The notes: generated from the letters alone by a model not told the origin. A stretch of DNA of 64,000 nt from Flavobacterium sp. (GCF_004211145.1 NZ_SEBS01000009.1:1-64000), one strand, 5' to 3'. Positions 55,762 to 63,800 are shown, numbered from the stretch's first letter. Translations and numbers: made by a program.

Positions 55762-56263
55762 AATGTCATCACGGTTTATCCACATAATTTTTCTGTGGCT
55801 TTTGCAACTTTTGCCACGAATACACAAATTTAGGGATTATCTATTTTTCCGAATTTTAGAAAATCGAACGTCTTGAAGATTCTCATGTCCAACAGGAAAG
55901 ATGACGACAATTCGGAATAAAGTAACATTAGCCACAGATTCACAGATGTTGAAATGTATTGGTTTAGCCACGGAGTATTTCTGTGGTTTTTTATTTTTTT
56001 GCCACGAATACACGAATTTACTCGGATTACAAAGTTTATAAATATTTTCTTTTGGTAATGCGAGTATTAAACAATAGCCACAGATTCACAGATTTTGAAA
56101 TCTATTGATTTGCTACGGAGTATTTCTGTGGCTTTTTTATTTTTTTGCCACGAATACACGAATTTACTCGGCTATATATTTTCCGAATTTTAGAAAATCG
56201 AACGTCTTGAAGATTCTCGTGTCCAACAGGAAAGACGACGACAATTCGGATTGTAAAGTAACA

Positions 56264-56321
56264 TTAGCCACAGATTCACAGATTTTAAAATCTATTATGA
56301 AATCTGTGAATCTGTGGCTAA
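56264..56321. repeat. Perfect 22-bp inverted repeat in the field
   Basis: TTAGCCACAGATTCACAGATTT at 56264-56285 region pairs exactly with 56300-56321 around a 14-base loop. The equivalent site at 55423-55480 has a mutated left arm. Confidence 0.85.
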
Positions 56322-56804
56322 AAATAAAATCGCCCTGACTAATTTTTACTGAAAAGCCATTGAAAGTTTCCCCAAATCCGTGTATTCTTTACTGAAATTT
56401 CCTTCGGCTAAAAACCCTAAAGATTCGTGCATTCGTGGCTAAGTCAAATTCATTTGTCGCTATTTATTTGAATTAAAACTCCTGAAACAATCCCTGCAAA
56501 TCCATAAATCCGTGGCTAAAATCGAATTTAACCGCCGCCAACATTTCTTTCTAAAATATTAAATAAAAATCGTGAAATTCGTATATCCGTGGTTAAATAT
56601 CCAATTCCTTAGCCTCTATCATTTCCTTCCTCAAAAACCATCAAAAAATCCAACTCATTCTCGCTATCATTTTCCTTCGACTAAAACCATTTAAAAAATC
56701 CGTGCAAATCCGTGTATCCGTGGCTCACAATGAAAATAATCCGCCGCCAACATTTCTTCTAAAACATTAAAGAAAAATTGTGAAATTCGTGGCAAACGTT
56801 TCAC

Positions 56805-57944
56805 ATGCAACTCAAGTCCAAACTTCCCTACATACAGCGTCACATTTTCTCACATATGTCCGCGCTGTCAAACGAATTCGGTGCCGTAAATCTTTCTCAA
56901 GGTTTTCCCGATTTCGATCCCGACCCGAGGTTGTTGAATCTTGTCGACATCTGCATAAAAGAAGGTGCGAACCAATACGCGCCCATGCCCGGATTACCGT
57001 TACTTCGCCAGCAGATCGCACGCAAGATTTCTTCAGACTACGGCGTCGGTGTCGATTTCGAATCGGAAATTACCATCGGAACCGGAGCGACCGAAATGAT
57101 TTTCTCGGCCATCATGGCAACCGTCTGGCCAGCCGATGAAGTTATCATCATCGAACCGTGCTACGATTGTTACCGACCTGCAATCGATTTGGCGGGAGCG
57201 AAGACTGTCGTATATAAAATGCGCGCTCCTGAATTCAAGGTCGATTGGGCCGAATTCAAAAAACTTGTATCGCACAAGACGCGCATGATCTGTATCTGCA
57301 CGCCGAACAATCCGACGGGAACTGTCCTGGACGATTCGGATATGAAAGCACTTTGCAGCATCGTCGAAGGAACCGACATCCTGATCATGAGCGACGAAGT
57401 CTACGGCCACATGGTTTTTGACGGCCGAAAACCCATAAGCCCGTTGCAATATCCTGAATTGCGAAAACGAACTTTCTCGTGTTTCTCATTCGGCAAGACA
57501 TTTCACGTCACGGGTTGGAAAGTCGGGTATTGTGTCGCTCCTGAAATGCTGACGAAAGAGCTTCGGAAAGTCCATCAGACCGCGACGTATTGCGCTTCGC
57601 ATCCGTTGCAGAAAGCCATCGGATTATATATGGAAAACTTCGCCCAGCCTGATCCCGTCGGTTTTTTTGAGAGAAAACGCGATTTGCTGCTCGAAGCTTC
57701 GGCAGGAACCAAATTGAAACCATTGAAGTGCGACGGCGCGTATTTTCAACTCTTCGATTTCTCGGACGTTTCACGCGAAAGCGATTTTGATTTCTGCGTG
57801 CGCCTCATAAAAGATCATGGCGTGACCGCGATTCCCGTTTCGCATTTGTATTCGGATTCTCACGACGATAAATTGATTCGGTTGTGTTTTGCAAAGAAAG
57901 ACGAAACCTTGTTGGAAGCGGGACGCAGGCTGGTAGAAATTTAG
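56805..57944 (+). CDS. PLP-dependent aminotransferase (methionine aminotransferase / YbdL type)
   Basis: A 379-residue class I/II aminotransferase. NLSQGFPDFDPDPRL, YAPMPGLPLLRQQIA, ITIGTGATEMIFSAIMA, CTPNNPTGTVLDDSDM, SDEVYGHMVF and the PLP-lysine SFGKTFHVTGWKVGY are all present. The QGFPDF start and Bacteroidota relatives suggest transamination of methionine or aromatic residues (YbdL or kynurenine aminotransferase group). Start ATG 56805 fits the family start KLPYIQRHIFSHMSALS. Its TAG stop lies within a TTTAGGGTTTC word. Confidence 0.93.
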   Translation: MQLKSKLPYIQRHIFSHMSALSNEFGAVNLSQGFPDFDPDPRLLNLVDICIKEGANQYAPMPGLPLLRQQIARKISSDYGVGVDFESEITIGTGATEMIFSAIMATVWPADEVIIIEPCYDCYRPAIDLAGAKTVVYKMRAPEFKVDWAEFKKLVSHKTRMICICTPNNPTGTVLDDSDMKALCSIVEGTDILIMSDEVYGHMVFDGRKPISPLQYPELRKRTFSCFSFGKTFHVTGWKVGYCVAPEMLTKELRKVHQTATYCASHPLQKAIGLYMENFAQPDPVGFFERKRDLLLEASAGTKLKPLKCDGAYFQLFDFSDVSRESDFDFCVRLIKDHGVTAIPVSHLYSDSHDDKLIRLCFAKKDETLLEAGRRLVEI

Positions 57945-57990
57945 GGTTTCGAGTTCGGCGTAAGCGTGCAACTCTAAATCCTAAACACTA
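57941..57990. repeat. TTTAGGGTTTCGAGTT word with its inverse
   Basis: TTAGGGTTTCGAGTT at 57941-57955 contains the TAG stop of the aminotransferase. AACTCTAAATCCTAAACAC at 57970-57988 is its imperfect complement, 14 bases later. The same words flank E1 at 52843-52938. Confidence 0.75.
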
Positions 57991-58086
57991 ATATCTTCCT
58001 CGTTTTAGGTTTATTTTCACATTTCCTCTTCATATAAATTGTAATTTAGAAAAGACAATTGGCTCCAAAACCTCTAAATTCAATAC

Positions 58087-59550
58087 ATGAGATTATCCGT
58101 AGAACGCAAGGACGTTAAAGTTTACCCTGACCCGAGACGCGTGATCGCGCGCTATTTCTTCAACGGCGAAGAACGGGCCGTTTCACTCATCAAGAAAATT
58201 CTCGCTTTGAATAACGAGACCGTGATTTCGATCGTGCTGCCGTTGCTGCAGGATTTTTCGAAACGGCACCGGAACATCACGAAGAAATTGCTCAAGCATT
58301 GCGAGAAGGTAAAACCGTATGTTGAGCTCGCCGGAAGCGATTATTCACAGCTTTCCGATTACCAGAAATACCTTATCGGATCGTACTTCACGCACGAATA
58401 TTCGATAGAATCAGCGGCATTTTTCAATCCGTCTATTATCATCGATCCTGATCAAAGCCATTTGGAAGAAGGCCAGCAGCGTCTTTTGATAAGTTTCAGG
58501 GCGGTAGGTGAAGGCCATATTTCGTCGGTGGTTTTTAGAAGGGCGATGATCGACCGACATAACAACATCACGATTATCCCGGCCGGAAACTACATCGATG
58601 AGGCCGAAAAAATGCACAATACGGTTTACCAGAAAAAACTTTTCCTTAAAAAAGGAGAGGAAGCCGATATCGATCCGCAGTTTCTGCAAGTCGTCGACAA
58701 GGAACTCGAGGAACGTTTCGACTATGAAAGTTTGAAGAAAATCATCATCGAAGCGCGTCAGAATACGACCGACGAGACGACTTTGTCCCAATACAAGCAG
58801 ATTTTGGCGCTGAGTGACAGTTACCGCAAGATCAGTTTTTCGCGAGACACCGACATCAGCGACCGTGTGATTTTCCCGATTTCGGATTTCGAAAGCAAAG
58901 GAATCGAAGATGCGCGTTTCGTGCGGTTCATAAAGGAAAACGGCCAGGTCGTTTATTATGCGACATATACGGCTTACGACGGCGCGCACATCATGCCGAA
59001 GTTATTGCAGACGACAGATTTTTACGATTTCAAAACCTCTCCGCTCAACGGCGATGGTGCGAAGAACAAGAACCTCGCCTTGTTCCCGAGAAAAGTCAAC
59101 GGAAAATTCGCAATGCTTTCACGCATAGACGGTTGGAACAATTACTTGATGTATTCTGACAACATAAACGTCTGGGAAAATCCTATCAAGATCCAATGTC
59201 CGGAATTTCCGTGGGAACTGGTGCAGATCGGGAATTGCGGTTCTCCGATCGAAACGCCTCACGGCTGGCTCGTGATCACGCATGCGGTCGGGCCGATGCG
59301 ACGTTATTGCATCGGAGCTTCGTTGCTCGACATCAACAATCCCGAAAAGGAGATCGGCCGATTGAAAGAACCTTTGATCATGCCGAATCCGGACGAACGC
59401 GAAGGTTATGTGCCGAATGTCGTGTATTCGTGCGGGTCGATCGTGCATAACGGCGATTTGATCATTCCGTATGGTTTGAGCGATCACAGTTCGGGATTTG
59501 CGACGGTCAATTTAAACATCTTGTTGGACAGATTGGTTAAAGGAGAATGA
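58087..59550 (+). CDS. GH130 family beta-mannoside phosphorylase or mannosidase-like protein
   Basis: A 487-residue five-bladed propeller enzyme. GH130 members phosphorolyse or hydrolyse beta-mannosides. The N-terminal extension (1-110) is helical. Signature regions are ESAAFFNPSIIIDPD, RLLISFRAVGEGHISS, FESKGIEDARFVRF (normally GxEDPR), MLSRIDGWNNYLMYSD and IETPHGWLVITHAVG. The Asp in IEDARF is the probable catalytic acid. There is no signal peptide, so it works in the cytosol. Substrate unknown; no glycosyltransferase lies next to it here. Confidence 0.9.
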   Translation: MRLSVERKDVKVYPDPRRVIARYFFNGEERAVSLIKKILALNNETVISIVLPLLQDFSKRHRNITKKLLKHCEKVKPYVELAGSDYSQLSDYQKYLIGSYFTHEYSIESAAFFNPSIIIDPDQSHLEEGQQRLLISFRAVGEGHISSVVFRRAMIDRHNNITIIPAGNYIDEAEKMHNTVYQKKLFLKKGEEADIDPQFLQVVDKELEERFDYESLKKIIIEARQNTTDETTLSQYKQILALSDSYRKISFSRDTDISDRVIFPISDFESKGIEDARFVRFIKENGQVVYYATYTAYDGAHIMPKLLQTTDFYDFKTSPLNGDGAKNKNLALFPRKVNGKFAMLSRIDGWNNYLMYSDNINVWENPIKIQCPEFPWELVQIGNCGSPIETPHGWLVITHAVGPMRRYCIGASLLDINNPEKEIGRLKEPLIMPNPDEREGYVPNVVYSCGSIVHNGDLIIPYGLSDHSSGFATVNLNILLDRLVKGE

Positions 59551-59580
59551 TTTTGGGACGCGATGTGGTTTAGAGTGTTT

Positions 59581-59853
59581 GACACGCTGCGCTTTAGACC
59601 GCTTTGCTTTAGACGCGCTTCGCTTTAGACACGCTTTGCTTTAGACACGCTTTGCTTTAGACACGCTTCGCTTTAGACACGCTTCGCTTTGGATTCGATT
59701 TTGCTAAAAGAAAAATCCCGTTCCAAAAGGAATGGGATTTCTTAGTTTACGCATTTACGCGATCCTTCCTGCAGTCTAAAGCGCAGCGTGTCTAAAGCGC
59801 AGCGTGTCCAAAGCGCAGCGTGTCTAAAGTGCAACGCGTCTACAGCAGCGCGT
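59581..59853. repeat. 16-bp CGCTTTGCTTTAGACA tandem repeat with its inverse
   Basis: About seven units of ACGCTT(T/C)GCTTTAGAC run from 59581 to 59690. The inverse GTCTAAAGCGCAGCGT recurs at 59774, 59790, 59806, 59822 and 59838. Between the two sets is the terminator. The last inverse unit ends in the TGA stop of the small gene at 59853. No gene is seen in the spacer. Confidence 0.9.
59711..59741. terminator. Bidirectional terminator inside the 16-bp repeat spacer
   Basis: AAATCCC and TTCC at 59713-59724 pair with GGAA and GGGATTT at 59729-59740 around one G-T pair. It separates convergent genes. Confidence 0.75.
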
Positions 59854-60131
59854 CAAATTCCAATATTTCCATCGTCTTTCCCCGAATTCTCAACATCCGA
59901 CGCATTCTTATCGTACGTGCGCGTGAACGTCGGCGTCGCGGTTTTGCTGTTGTCGTTCGTGGATTCATTGCTCTTGGCGATCGGATCTTCCTGTGTGACG
60001 TTGCTGTGGTCAGTATCGTCGTATTTATGGAAGTCGTCGGAATCCTCGAAAGTTTCGTCTTTGTCGTAGGTTGACGCGTCCTGGTTCAGTTTCGGGTCGT
60101 CTACTTTGCGGTCTTTATCTGGAGTGTTCAT
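59853..60131 (-). CDS. 92-residue acidic disordered protein
   Basis: Starts MNTPDKDRKVDDPKLNQDA and is made almost only of Asp, Asn, Lys, Ser, Thr and Glu, with no hydrophobic core, so intrinsically disordered. The first residues match the start of the next small protein (MNTNDKDRKNDSELDSKV), so the two are paralogues. Function is unknown; hydrophilin-like stress protection is one possibility. It is first of five small minus-strand genes between 59.8 and 61.2 kb, 17 bp after its relative. Confidence 0.75.
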   Translation of the reverse strand: MNTPDKDRKVDDPKLNQDASTYDKDETFEDSDDFHKYDDTDHSNVTQEDPIAKSNESTNDNSKTATPTFTRTYDKNASDVENSGKDDGNIGI

Positions 60132-60148
60132 GATTTTTGGTTTTTAAG

Positions 60149-60319
60149 TTAGACATCGCTTCGGTCGAAGCTGGGTTTATCGGGCACTTCATTTGGATCG
60201 GTATCAGCCGATTCGTCATTGGTCAGCGATTCGTCGTCTTTCCCTTTCGAATTGGAATCGGTGTTGACTTTCGAATCGAGTTCGCTGTCATTTTTCCTGT
60301 CTTTGTCGTTCGTATTCAT
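60149..60319 (-). CDS. 56-residue acidic disordered protein, relative of the previous
   Basis: ATG 60319 to TAA 60149. MNTNDKDRKNDSELDSKV, then ESLTNDESADTD and a short end SFDRSDV. No hydrophobic segment. The shared MNT-DKDRK start with the 92-residue neighbour and their 17-bp spacing suggest duplication and one transcript. LTND also occurs in the 81-residue protein at 60614. Too short for most gene callers. Function unknown. Confidence 0.7.
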   Translation of the reverse strand: MNTNDKDRKNDSELDSKVNTDSNSKGKDDESLTNDESADTDPNEVPDKPSFDRSDV

Positions 60320-60411
60320 AATCGTCGGTTTTAGTTGTTACTCAAATGTCGGATTTTGAATTTAGGATTACCTTACAAATTCCGAAGCAAGAATTGTACG
60401 ATTTCGGTGCA

Positions 60412-60440
60412 TAAAAAAAGCCGCTTCGTTAGAAACGGCC
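60412..60440 (-). terminator. Terminator of the small membrane-peptide gene
   Basis: On the minus strand GCCGTTTC pairs with GAAGCGGC (one G-T) around TAAC, followed by seven T. Confidence 0.8.
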
Positions 60441-60460
60441 TACAATGTCAAATGTCATAT

Positions 60461-60577
60461 TTAGAATTTGCCCAGCAGCCAATATACGATTACGAAAATA
60501 ATGATCATGCTCAGGCAGCCGCCGCCGAGTTTTTTGGCCGTGAAGCCGGCAATGATGGTTTTGAAAAATCCGTTCAT
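60461..60577 (-). CDS. 38-residue single-helix membrane peptide
   Basis: ATG 60577 to TAA 60461. MNGFFKTIIAGFTAKKLGGG is followed by one helix, CLSMIIIFVIVYWLLGKF. A terminator follows 20 bp after the stop, which supports a real transcript. I recall similar short peptides in flavobacteria but no function. Confidence 0.65.
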   Translation of the reverse strand: MNGFFKTIIAGFTAKKLGGGCLSMIIIFVIVYWLLGKF

Positions 60578-60613
60578 GGTGTTTGTTTTTAGTTATTGGT
60601 CAGGGTTAGGGAA

Positions 60614-60859
60614 TTATTCCATGCCGTGGTCGTTGCTGTGCTTGTCGACGTTTTGGCGTTTGTCATCGAATTCGGGATCGCCTTCGACTTTCTTGTTGTA
60701 CAGATTATAATTCTGATCATTGGTCAGCGTCTCGTCATGTTCTTTGTATTCATGCTTGCGAGTCGCGTTCCTTACGTTGTCAGGATTCGTCTGATTCGAA
60801 TGGTCGTAGTTTTTTTGACCGTCGTGACGGGCTTGGCCGCCTTTGTTTACTGTTGCCAT
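60614..60859 (-). CDS. 81-residue hydrophilic disordered protein
   Basis: ATG 60859 gives MATVNKGGQARHDGQKNYD; the eight codons upstream (from 60883) are a poor start. The rest is rich in Asn, Asp, His and Lys: NPDNVRNATRKHEYKEHDET, LTNDQNYNLYNKKVEGDPEF and the end NVDKHSNDHGME. No membrane or globular signal. LTND and the composition tie it to the two acidic proteins at 59.85-60.3 kb. Stress-related function is a guess. Confidence 0.72.
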   Translation of the reverse strand: MATVNKGGQARHDGQKNYDHSNQTNPDNVRNATRKHEYKEHDETLTNDQNYNLYNKKVEGDPEFDDKRQNVDKHSNDHGME

Positions 60860-60950
60860 GATAGTTGTGTTTTTATAGTTCAATAAAATTAGGGCCTGAT
60901 TCGTGATTTGGCGTTACGCAGTTCTGACGAAAACTTGTAGCATTAACCAT

Positions 60951-60981
60951 AAAAAAAAAGCCGACTCCTGGAAGTCAGCTT
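60951..60981 (-). terminator. Terminator of the 53-residue protein gene
   Basis: AGCCGACT at 60959-60966 pairs with AGTCAGCT at 60973-60980 (one G-T pair); on the minus strand nine T follow. Confidence 0.8.
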
Positions 60982-61000
60982 AGTTGTGGTTGTTGTTTTC

Positions 61001-61162
61001 TTAGTTGTTGTCATTCAGCAGTGCGAAGTACATCTCATTCGGATCATAATCGAAGTCGAAATCCTGAAGATCGTCAGATTCATCTTCGGAATTATTGATT
61101 CGGATGATGTTGTCCATATCGCTATCGGCGTTGTAGTCGTAATTTGAGTAGTTCGTTTCCAT
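61001..61162 (-). CDS. 53-residue acidic protein
   Basis: ATG 61162 to TAA 61001. METNYSNYDYNADSDMDNII, then an Asp- and Glu-rich stretch and the end YFALLNDNN. No signal or helix. A clean terminator follows 20 bp after the stop, so it is probably a true gene with its own transcript. Function unknown. Confidence 0.68.
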   Translation of the reverse strand: METNYSNYDYNADSDMDNIIRINNSEDESDDLQDFDFDYDPNEMYFALLNDNN

Positions 61163-61255
61163 AGTGTAGTAGCTTTTGATGTGTTACAAAATTGCCGAAA
61201 ACGATTTAGGAAACTCTTACAGGATTTTCATATTGAGTTATACAATTCTTATATT

Positions 61256-62005
61256 CTAGTATTTTCCGCTTAGCAAAGCTCCGCCAATCGTTGATTTTGC
61301 TTCGATTCCGAGTTTTTTCATCATCTCGTAAGTCGTACACACCGCAGCCGAAGTGACCGGAATTCCGATTTCCTTTTCGATCAAATCGATCGCTTCGAGA
61401 GACGGCATTTGCACGCACGCCGAAGCGACCAAAACGTCGACGCCTTCAAGGTTCAACCGTTTGTAGATGTCGAGCAAATTCATCGGATCCTGAGCGGCTA
61501 CTTCGAGATTATCGGGAATTTCAAGCGCGATAGAATCGACGACTTCGAAACCCTGATGCTCGATGTAGTCGACGACCAAATCGGTCAGCGGGCGCATGTA
61601 AGGCGTGATGATGGCCACCTTTTTCGCACCTAAAACCTTCAATCCGTTGATCAACGCTCCGGCACTCGTGACGATCGGAGTAGGGAAGTCGTTCGCGACC
61701 GTTTCCTGATGCAGGTTGACTTCGCTCACGCAATGATAGCCTCGGCCCATGCTCATGATCGCGACCAGGCAGGCGTAACCCATGACGTCGACGTGCGCGT
61801 CCGACAATTCCTGGGCGCATTTCAAACTCATCGCATCCATGGCTTCGAGTTCTTCCTTGGTCACTTTTTTCATGCGCATGCGGGACGAATGGAACGTGAA
61901 TCTTTCAGGCAATATGGTTTCGCGTGAACGGAAAATCGCAGGGATTTCGGTTTCCATCGTCACATTCGATGATGGGACGATTTGGCCTATTCTATATTTC
62001 TTCAT
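61256..62005 (-). CDS. Maleate isomerase / Asp-Glu racemase family protein
   Basis: A 249-residue enzyme of the maleate isomerase group, which turns maleate to fumarate with two Cys. The first Cys is in DVMGYACLVAIMSMG near residue 79, the second in DVLVASACVQMPSLEAI near 197. Beginning RIGQIVPSSNVTMETEIPA also fits arylmalonate decarboxylase and maleate isomerase. Together with the FAH hydrolase gene it could take acylpyruvates to fumarate. It is 94 bp from the membrane-peptide gene; the spacer holds a dispersed element. Confidence 0.88.
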   Translation of the reverse strand: MKKYRIGQIVPSSNVTMETEIPAIFRSRETILPERFTFHSSRMRMKKVTKEELEAMDAMSLKCAQELSDAHVDVMGYACLVAIMSMGRGYHCVSEVNLHQETVANDFPTPIVTSAGALINGLKVLGAKKVAIITPYMRPLTDLVVDYIEHQGFEVVDSIALEIPDNLEVAAQDPMNLLDIYKRLNLEGVDVLVASACVQMPSLEAIDLIEKEIGIPVTSAAVCTTYEMMKKLGIEAKSTIGGALLSGKY

Positions 62006-62012
62006 TGTTATT

Positions 62013-62099
62013 TTTTATTTTTATTTGGGCGTTGCGCCGAATGACGTAATCGTGTTTATCAAGTTTGGGGCGAACTGGCGCAGCGAGCGCGATATAGTC
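62013..62099. repeat. Dispersed element TTTGGGCGTTGCGCCGA, copy 2
   Basis: The 17-bp core at 62024-62040 equals that at 47592-47608 and again lies about 20 bases upstream of a minus-strand ATG. GGCGCAGCGAGCGCGATATAG follows. Confidence 0.65.
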
Positions 62100-62273
62100 T
62101 TAATTACCGTTTTTTGCCTTTGAAAGTGCGGCCGCGAAAAACAAAAAACTGCAAATCAGAAATATGATGTTGATCACGCGTGCGAACGGTGGCGCGCCTT
62201 CAGGCCACAACTGTCCCAAAAGTACCAATGCGTTAAGCACGATCAAGACGAGTAATACGGATTTATTTTTCAC
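62100..62273 (-). CDS. 57-residue two-helix membrane protein, coupled to the FAH gene
   Basis: GTG 62273 to TAA 62100. MKNKSVLLVLIVLNALVLLG (helix 1), QLWPEGAPPFARV loop, then helix 2 INIIFLICSFLFFAAALSK. It overlaps the end of the FAH gene by 11 bases, so translation is likely coupled. Small size hides it from callers. Function unknown; a transporter or FAH-linked role is possible but unsupported. Confidence 0.7.
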   Translation of the reverse strand: MKNKSVLLVLIVLNALVLLGQLWPEGAPPFARVINIIFLICSFLFFAAALSKAKNGN

Positions 62274-63183
62274 GGTTTATTTTCTTTACGGTGTTTGTCA
62301 ATGTTCCGATGTTTTCGACGGTGGCTTCGACGACATCGCCGTCCCACATCCATTCCTGCGGATCGCGTCCGGCTCCAACTCCGGCTGGCGTTCCCGTTGC
62401 GATGATGTCGCCGGGTTCAAGCGTGAATACCGTGCTCAAATCCTCGATTAGATCCTCGATCTTGAACAGCATGAATTTGGTGTTCGAGTTCTGTTTTTCG
62501 ACTCCGTTTACGGTTAAAGAAAGGTTCAGGTTGTGCGGATCGTCGATTTCGTCGGCGGTGACCAGAACCGGCCCCATCGGCGCGAACGTATCCTGACCTT
62601 TCGAGACGATCCATTGGCCCGAGCGTCGGCAATCACGAGCCGAAATGTCGTTGATTACCGTGTAACCGAACACGTAATCCATGGCGTTTGCTTTCGAAAC
62701 GTATTTCCCTTTTTTCGAGATGATGACGGCAAGTTCGACTTCCCAATCGAGCTGTTTCGTGAGGTCTTCGTTATGAAGTATGTTCGTGTTTGTGGCCGTT
62801 ACGGTCGTGGGCGGTTTCGAGAAAATGACGGGCTTCTGGGGAAGTGCGTTGTCGGTGTCGAGCGTGCGCGCGCTTTCGGCCACGTGTTCGGTGTAATTCA
62901 ATCCGATGCCGATTATGTTCTTGCGCGGGCGTGGAATCGGGGCGAGCAATGTGGCTTCGCTCATCGGGATAGAACTCGATGCGATCACATTTTCGCTTGA
63001 GGCCTTGATGGAATTCTCGATTTTCTTTACTTCGTCCAATCCAGCGTCAATGAGTTCAAGCATCGTTCTAGGAAATTCCGTGTTGTGCTTGAACCCGAGG
63101 GTTTCAAGGTCGATGATGACATCGCCGTGTACGATCCCGATTTTTGGTTCGGAGCCTTTCGTTGTATAAGTTGCTAGTTTCAA
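62263..63183 (-). CDS. Fumarylacetoacetate hydrolase (FAH) family protein
   Basis: FAH enzymes hydrolyse acylpyruvates (fumarylpyruvate, maleylpyruvate, fumarylacetoacetate). The 306-residue protein has IIGIGLNYTEHVAES, DWEVELAVIISKKGKYVS with metal-binding Glu, YTVINDISARDC, SKGQDTFAPMGPVL and GDIIATGTPAGVGAG. Metal-binding Glu and Asp are all intact. The start is TTG at 63183 (MKLATYTTKGSEPKIG); it directly abuts a heptad repeat. With maleate isomerase nearby, maleylpyruvate hydrolysis is a reasonable idea. Confidence 0.93.
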   Translation of the reverse strand: MKLATYTTKGSEPKIGIVHGDVIIDLETLGFKHNTEFPRTMLELIDAGLDEVKKIENSIKASSENVIASSSIPMSEATLLAPIPRPRKNIIGIGLNYTEHVAESARTLDTDNALPQKPVIFSKPPTTVTATNTNILHNEDLTKQLDWEVELAVIISKKGKYVSKANAMDYVFGYTVINDISARDCRRSGQWIVSKGQDTFAPMGPVLVTADEIDDPHNLNLSLTVNGVEKQNSNTKFMLFKIEDLIEDLSTVFTLEPGDIIATGTPAGVGAGRDPQEWMWDGDVVEATVENIGTLTNTVKKINREK

Positions 63184-63267
63184 ATTCGTTATTCGTTATT
63201 CGTTATTCGTTATTCGTTATTCGTTATTCGTTGTTCGTTGTTCGTTATTCGTTATTCGTTATTCGTT
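63184..63267. repeat. Heptanucleotide repeat ATTCGTT x12 at the FAH start codon
   Basis: Twelve 7-bp units, ten ATTCGTT and two GTTCGTT, run without indel from 63184 to 63267 and touch the TTG start codon. Such repeats slip during replication. 63268-63419 beyond it are A/T-rich with a GCCACGAAGGCACGATGACAC word and no gene. Confidence 0.92.
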
Positions 63268-63419
63268 ACTTTTTTGCCACGAAGGCACGATGACACGAAG
63301 GCAGTAAGTTTTTTTGTCTTTTTGTTTAAGACACTAAGTTGCGGAGTTCGGTATTCATTTCTTTTTTTGAACAATTAAGGTAGTTAAGATTAGTTAAGTT
63401 TTGACAATTTTTGGGAGAT

Positions 63420-63800
63420 TCATTTTGTTTGGATGCAGCTTCCGGCGATGACTTTGAGTTGGCCGTCAAACTCTTTCCAGACCCTGATATAGTGAAATTC
63501 GCCTGAGAGCGGTTGTCCGAGCATTTTTCCGGAGGCTGTCAATTTTACTTTTGAGACGGCGCAATCGTCGATGATTGAAATTTCGCCTTGCTCGAATTCG
63601 GCGGTTTCAAGGATCATGACTTTGTTTTTGTGGGCGTCGAGATCGGATTTCTTGTCGATGGTTTGGCCGTTCGAGAGCAGGAAAATCAGGTCGTCGTGCA
63701 ACAACTTGTCGAGGATTTCTACATCGCTTGTTTTCATGGCTTCGAGCAATTCGCGTTCGATGGACTCGATACGTTCGGTTGTGGTTTTTGCGTGATTCAT
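63420..63800 (-). CDS. NTF2-like protein (DUF4440)
   Basis: A 126-residue single cone-shaped domain of the NTF2-like superfamily. An N-terminal helix pair (IESIERELLEAMKTSDVEIL) is followed by LLHDDLIFLLSNGQTIDKKS and strands GEFHYIRVWKEFDGQLKVIA. Members are small enzymes or ligand binders, and the exact function is open. No signal peptide. It is upstream of the FAH gene on the same strand, 236 bp away. Confidence 0.9.
   Translation of the reverse strand: MNHAKTTTERIESIERELLEAMKTSDVEILDKLLHDDLIFLLSNGQTIDKKSDLDAHKNKVMILETAEFEQGEISIIDDCAVSKVKLTASGKMLGQPLSGEFHYIRVWKEFDGQLKVIAGSCIQTK

Larger units (their letters stand above)
54965..56804. repeat. 1.84-kb field of CCACAGATTCACAG / GCCACGAATACACGAA repeats
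   Basis: The words TTAGCCACAGATTCACAG, GAGTATTTCTGTGGC and TTTGCCACGAATACACGAAT recur four to five times (near 55092, 55287, 55926 and 56073). A longer block with GAACGTCTTGAAGATTCTCA recurs near 55222, 55865 and 56198, and TTCCTTCGGCTAAAA with GATTCGTGCATTCGTGGCTAA near 55558 and 56398. The whole seems to be two tandem copies of an 800-850 bp unit, each beginning with the E1 tail, plus later word growth up to the aminotransferase ATG. Short frames inside it repeat the same peptide and I do not call them genes. Confidence 0.85.

Noticed and set aside
55115..56338. Several 61-103 codon frames in the E1-aminotransferase spacer
   Set aside because: They repeat the same peptide from duplicated words, change frame between copies, and have no sensible composition.
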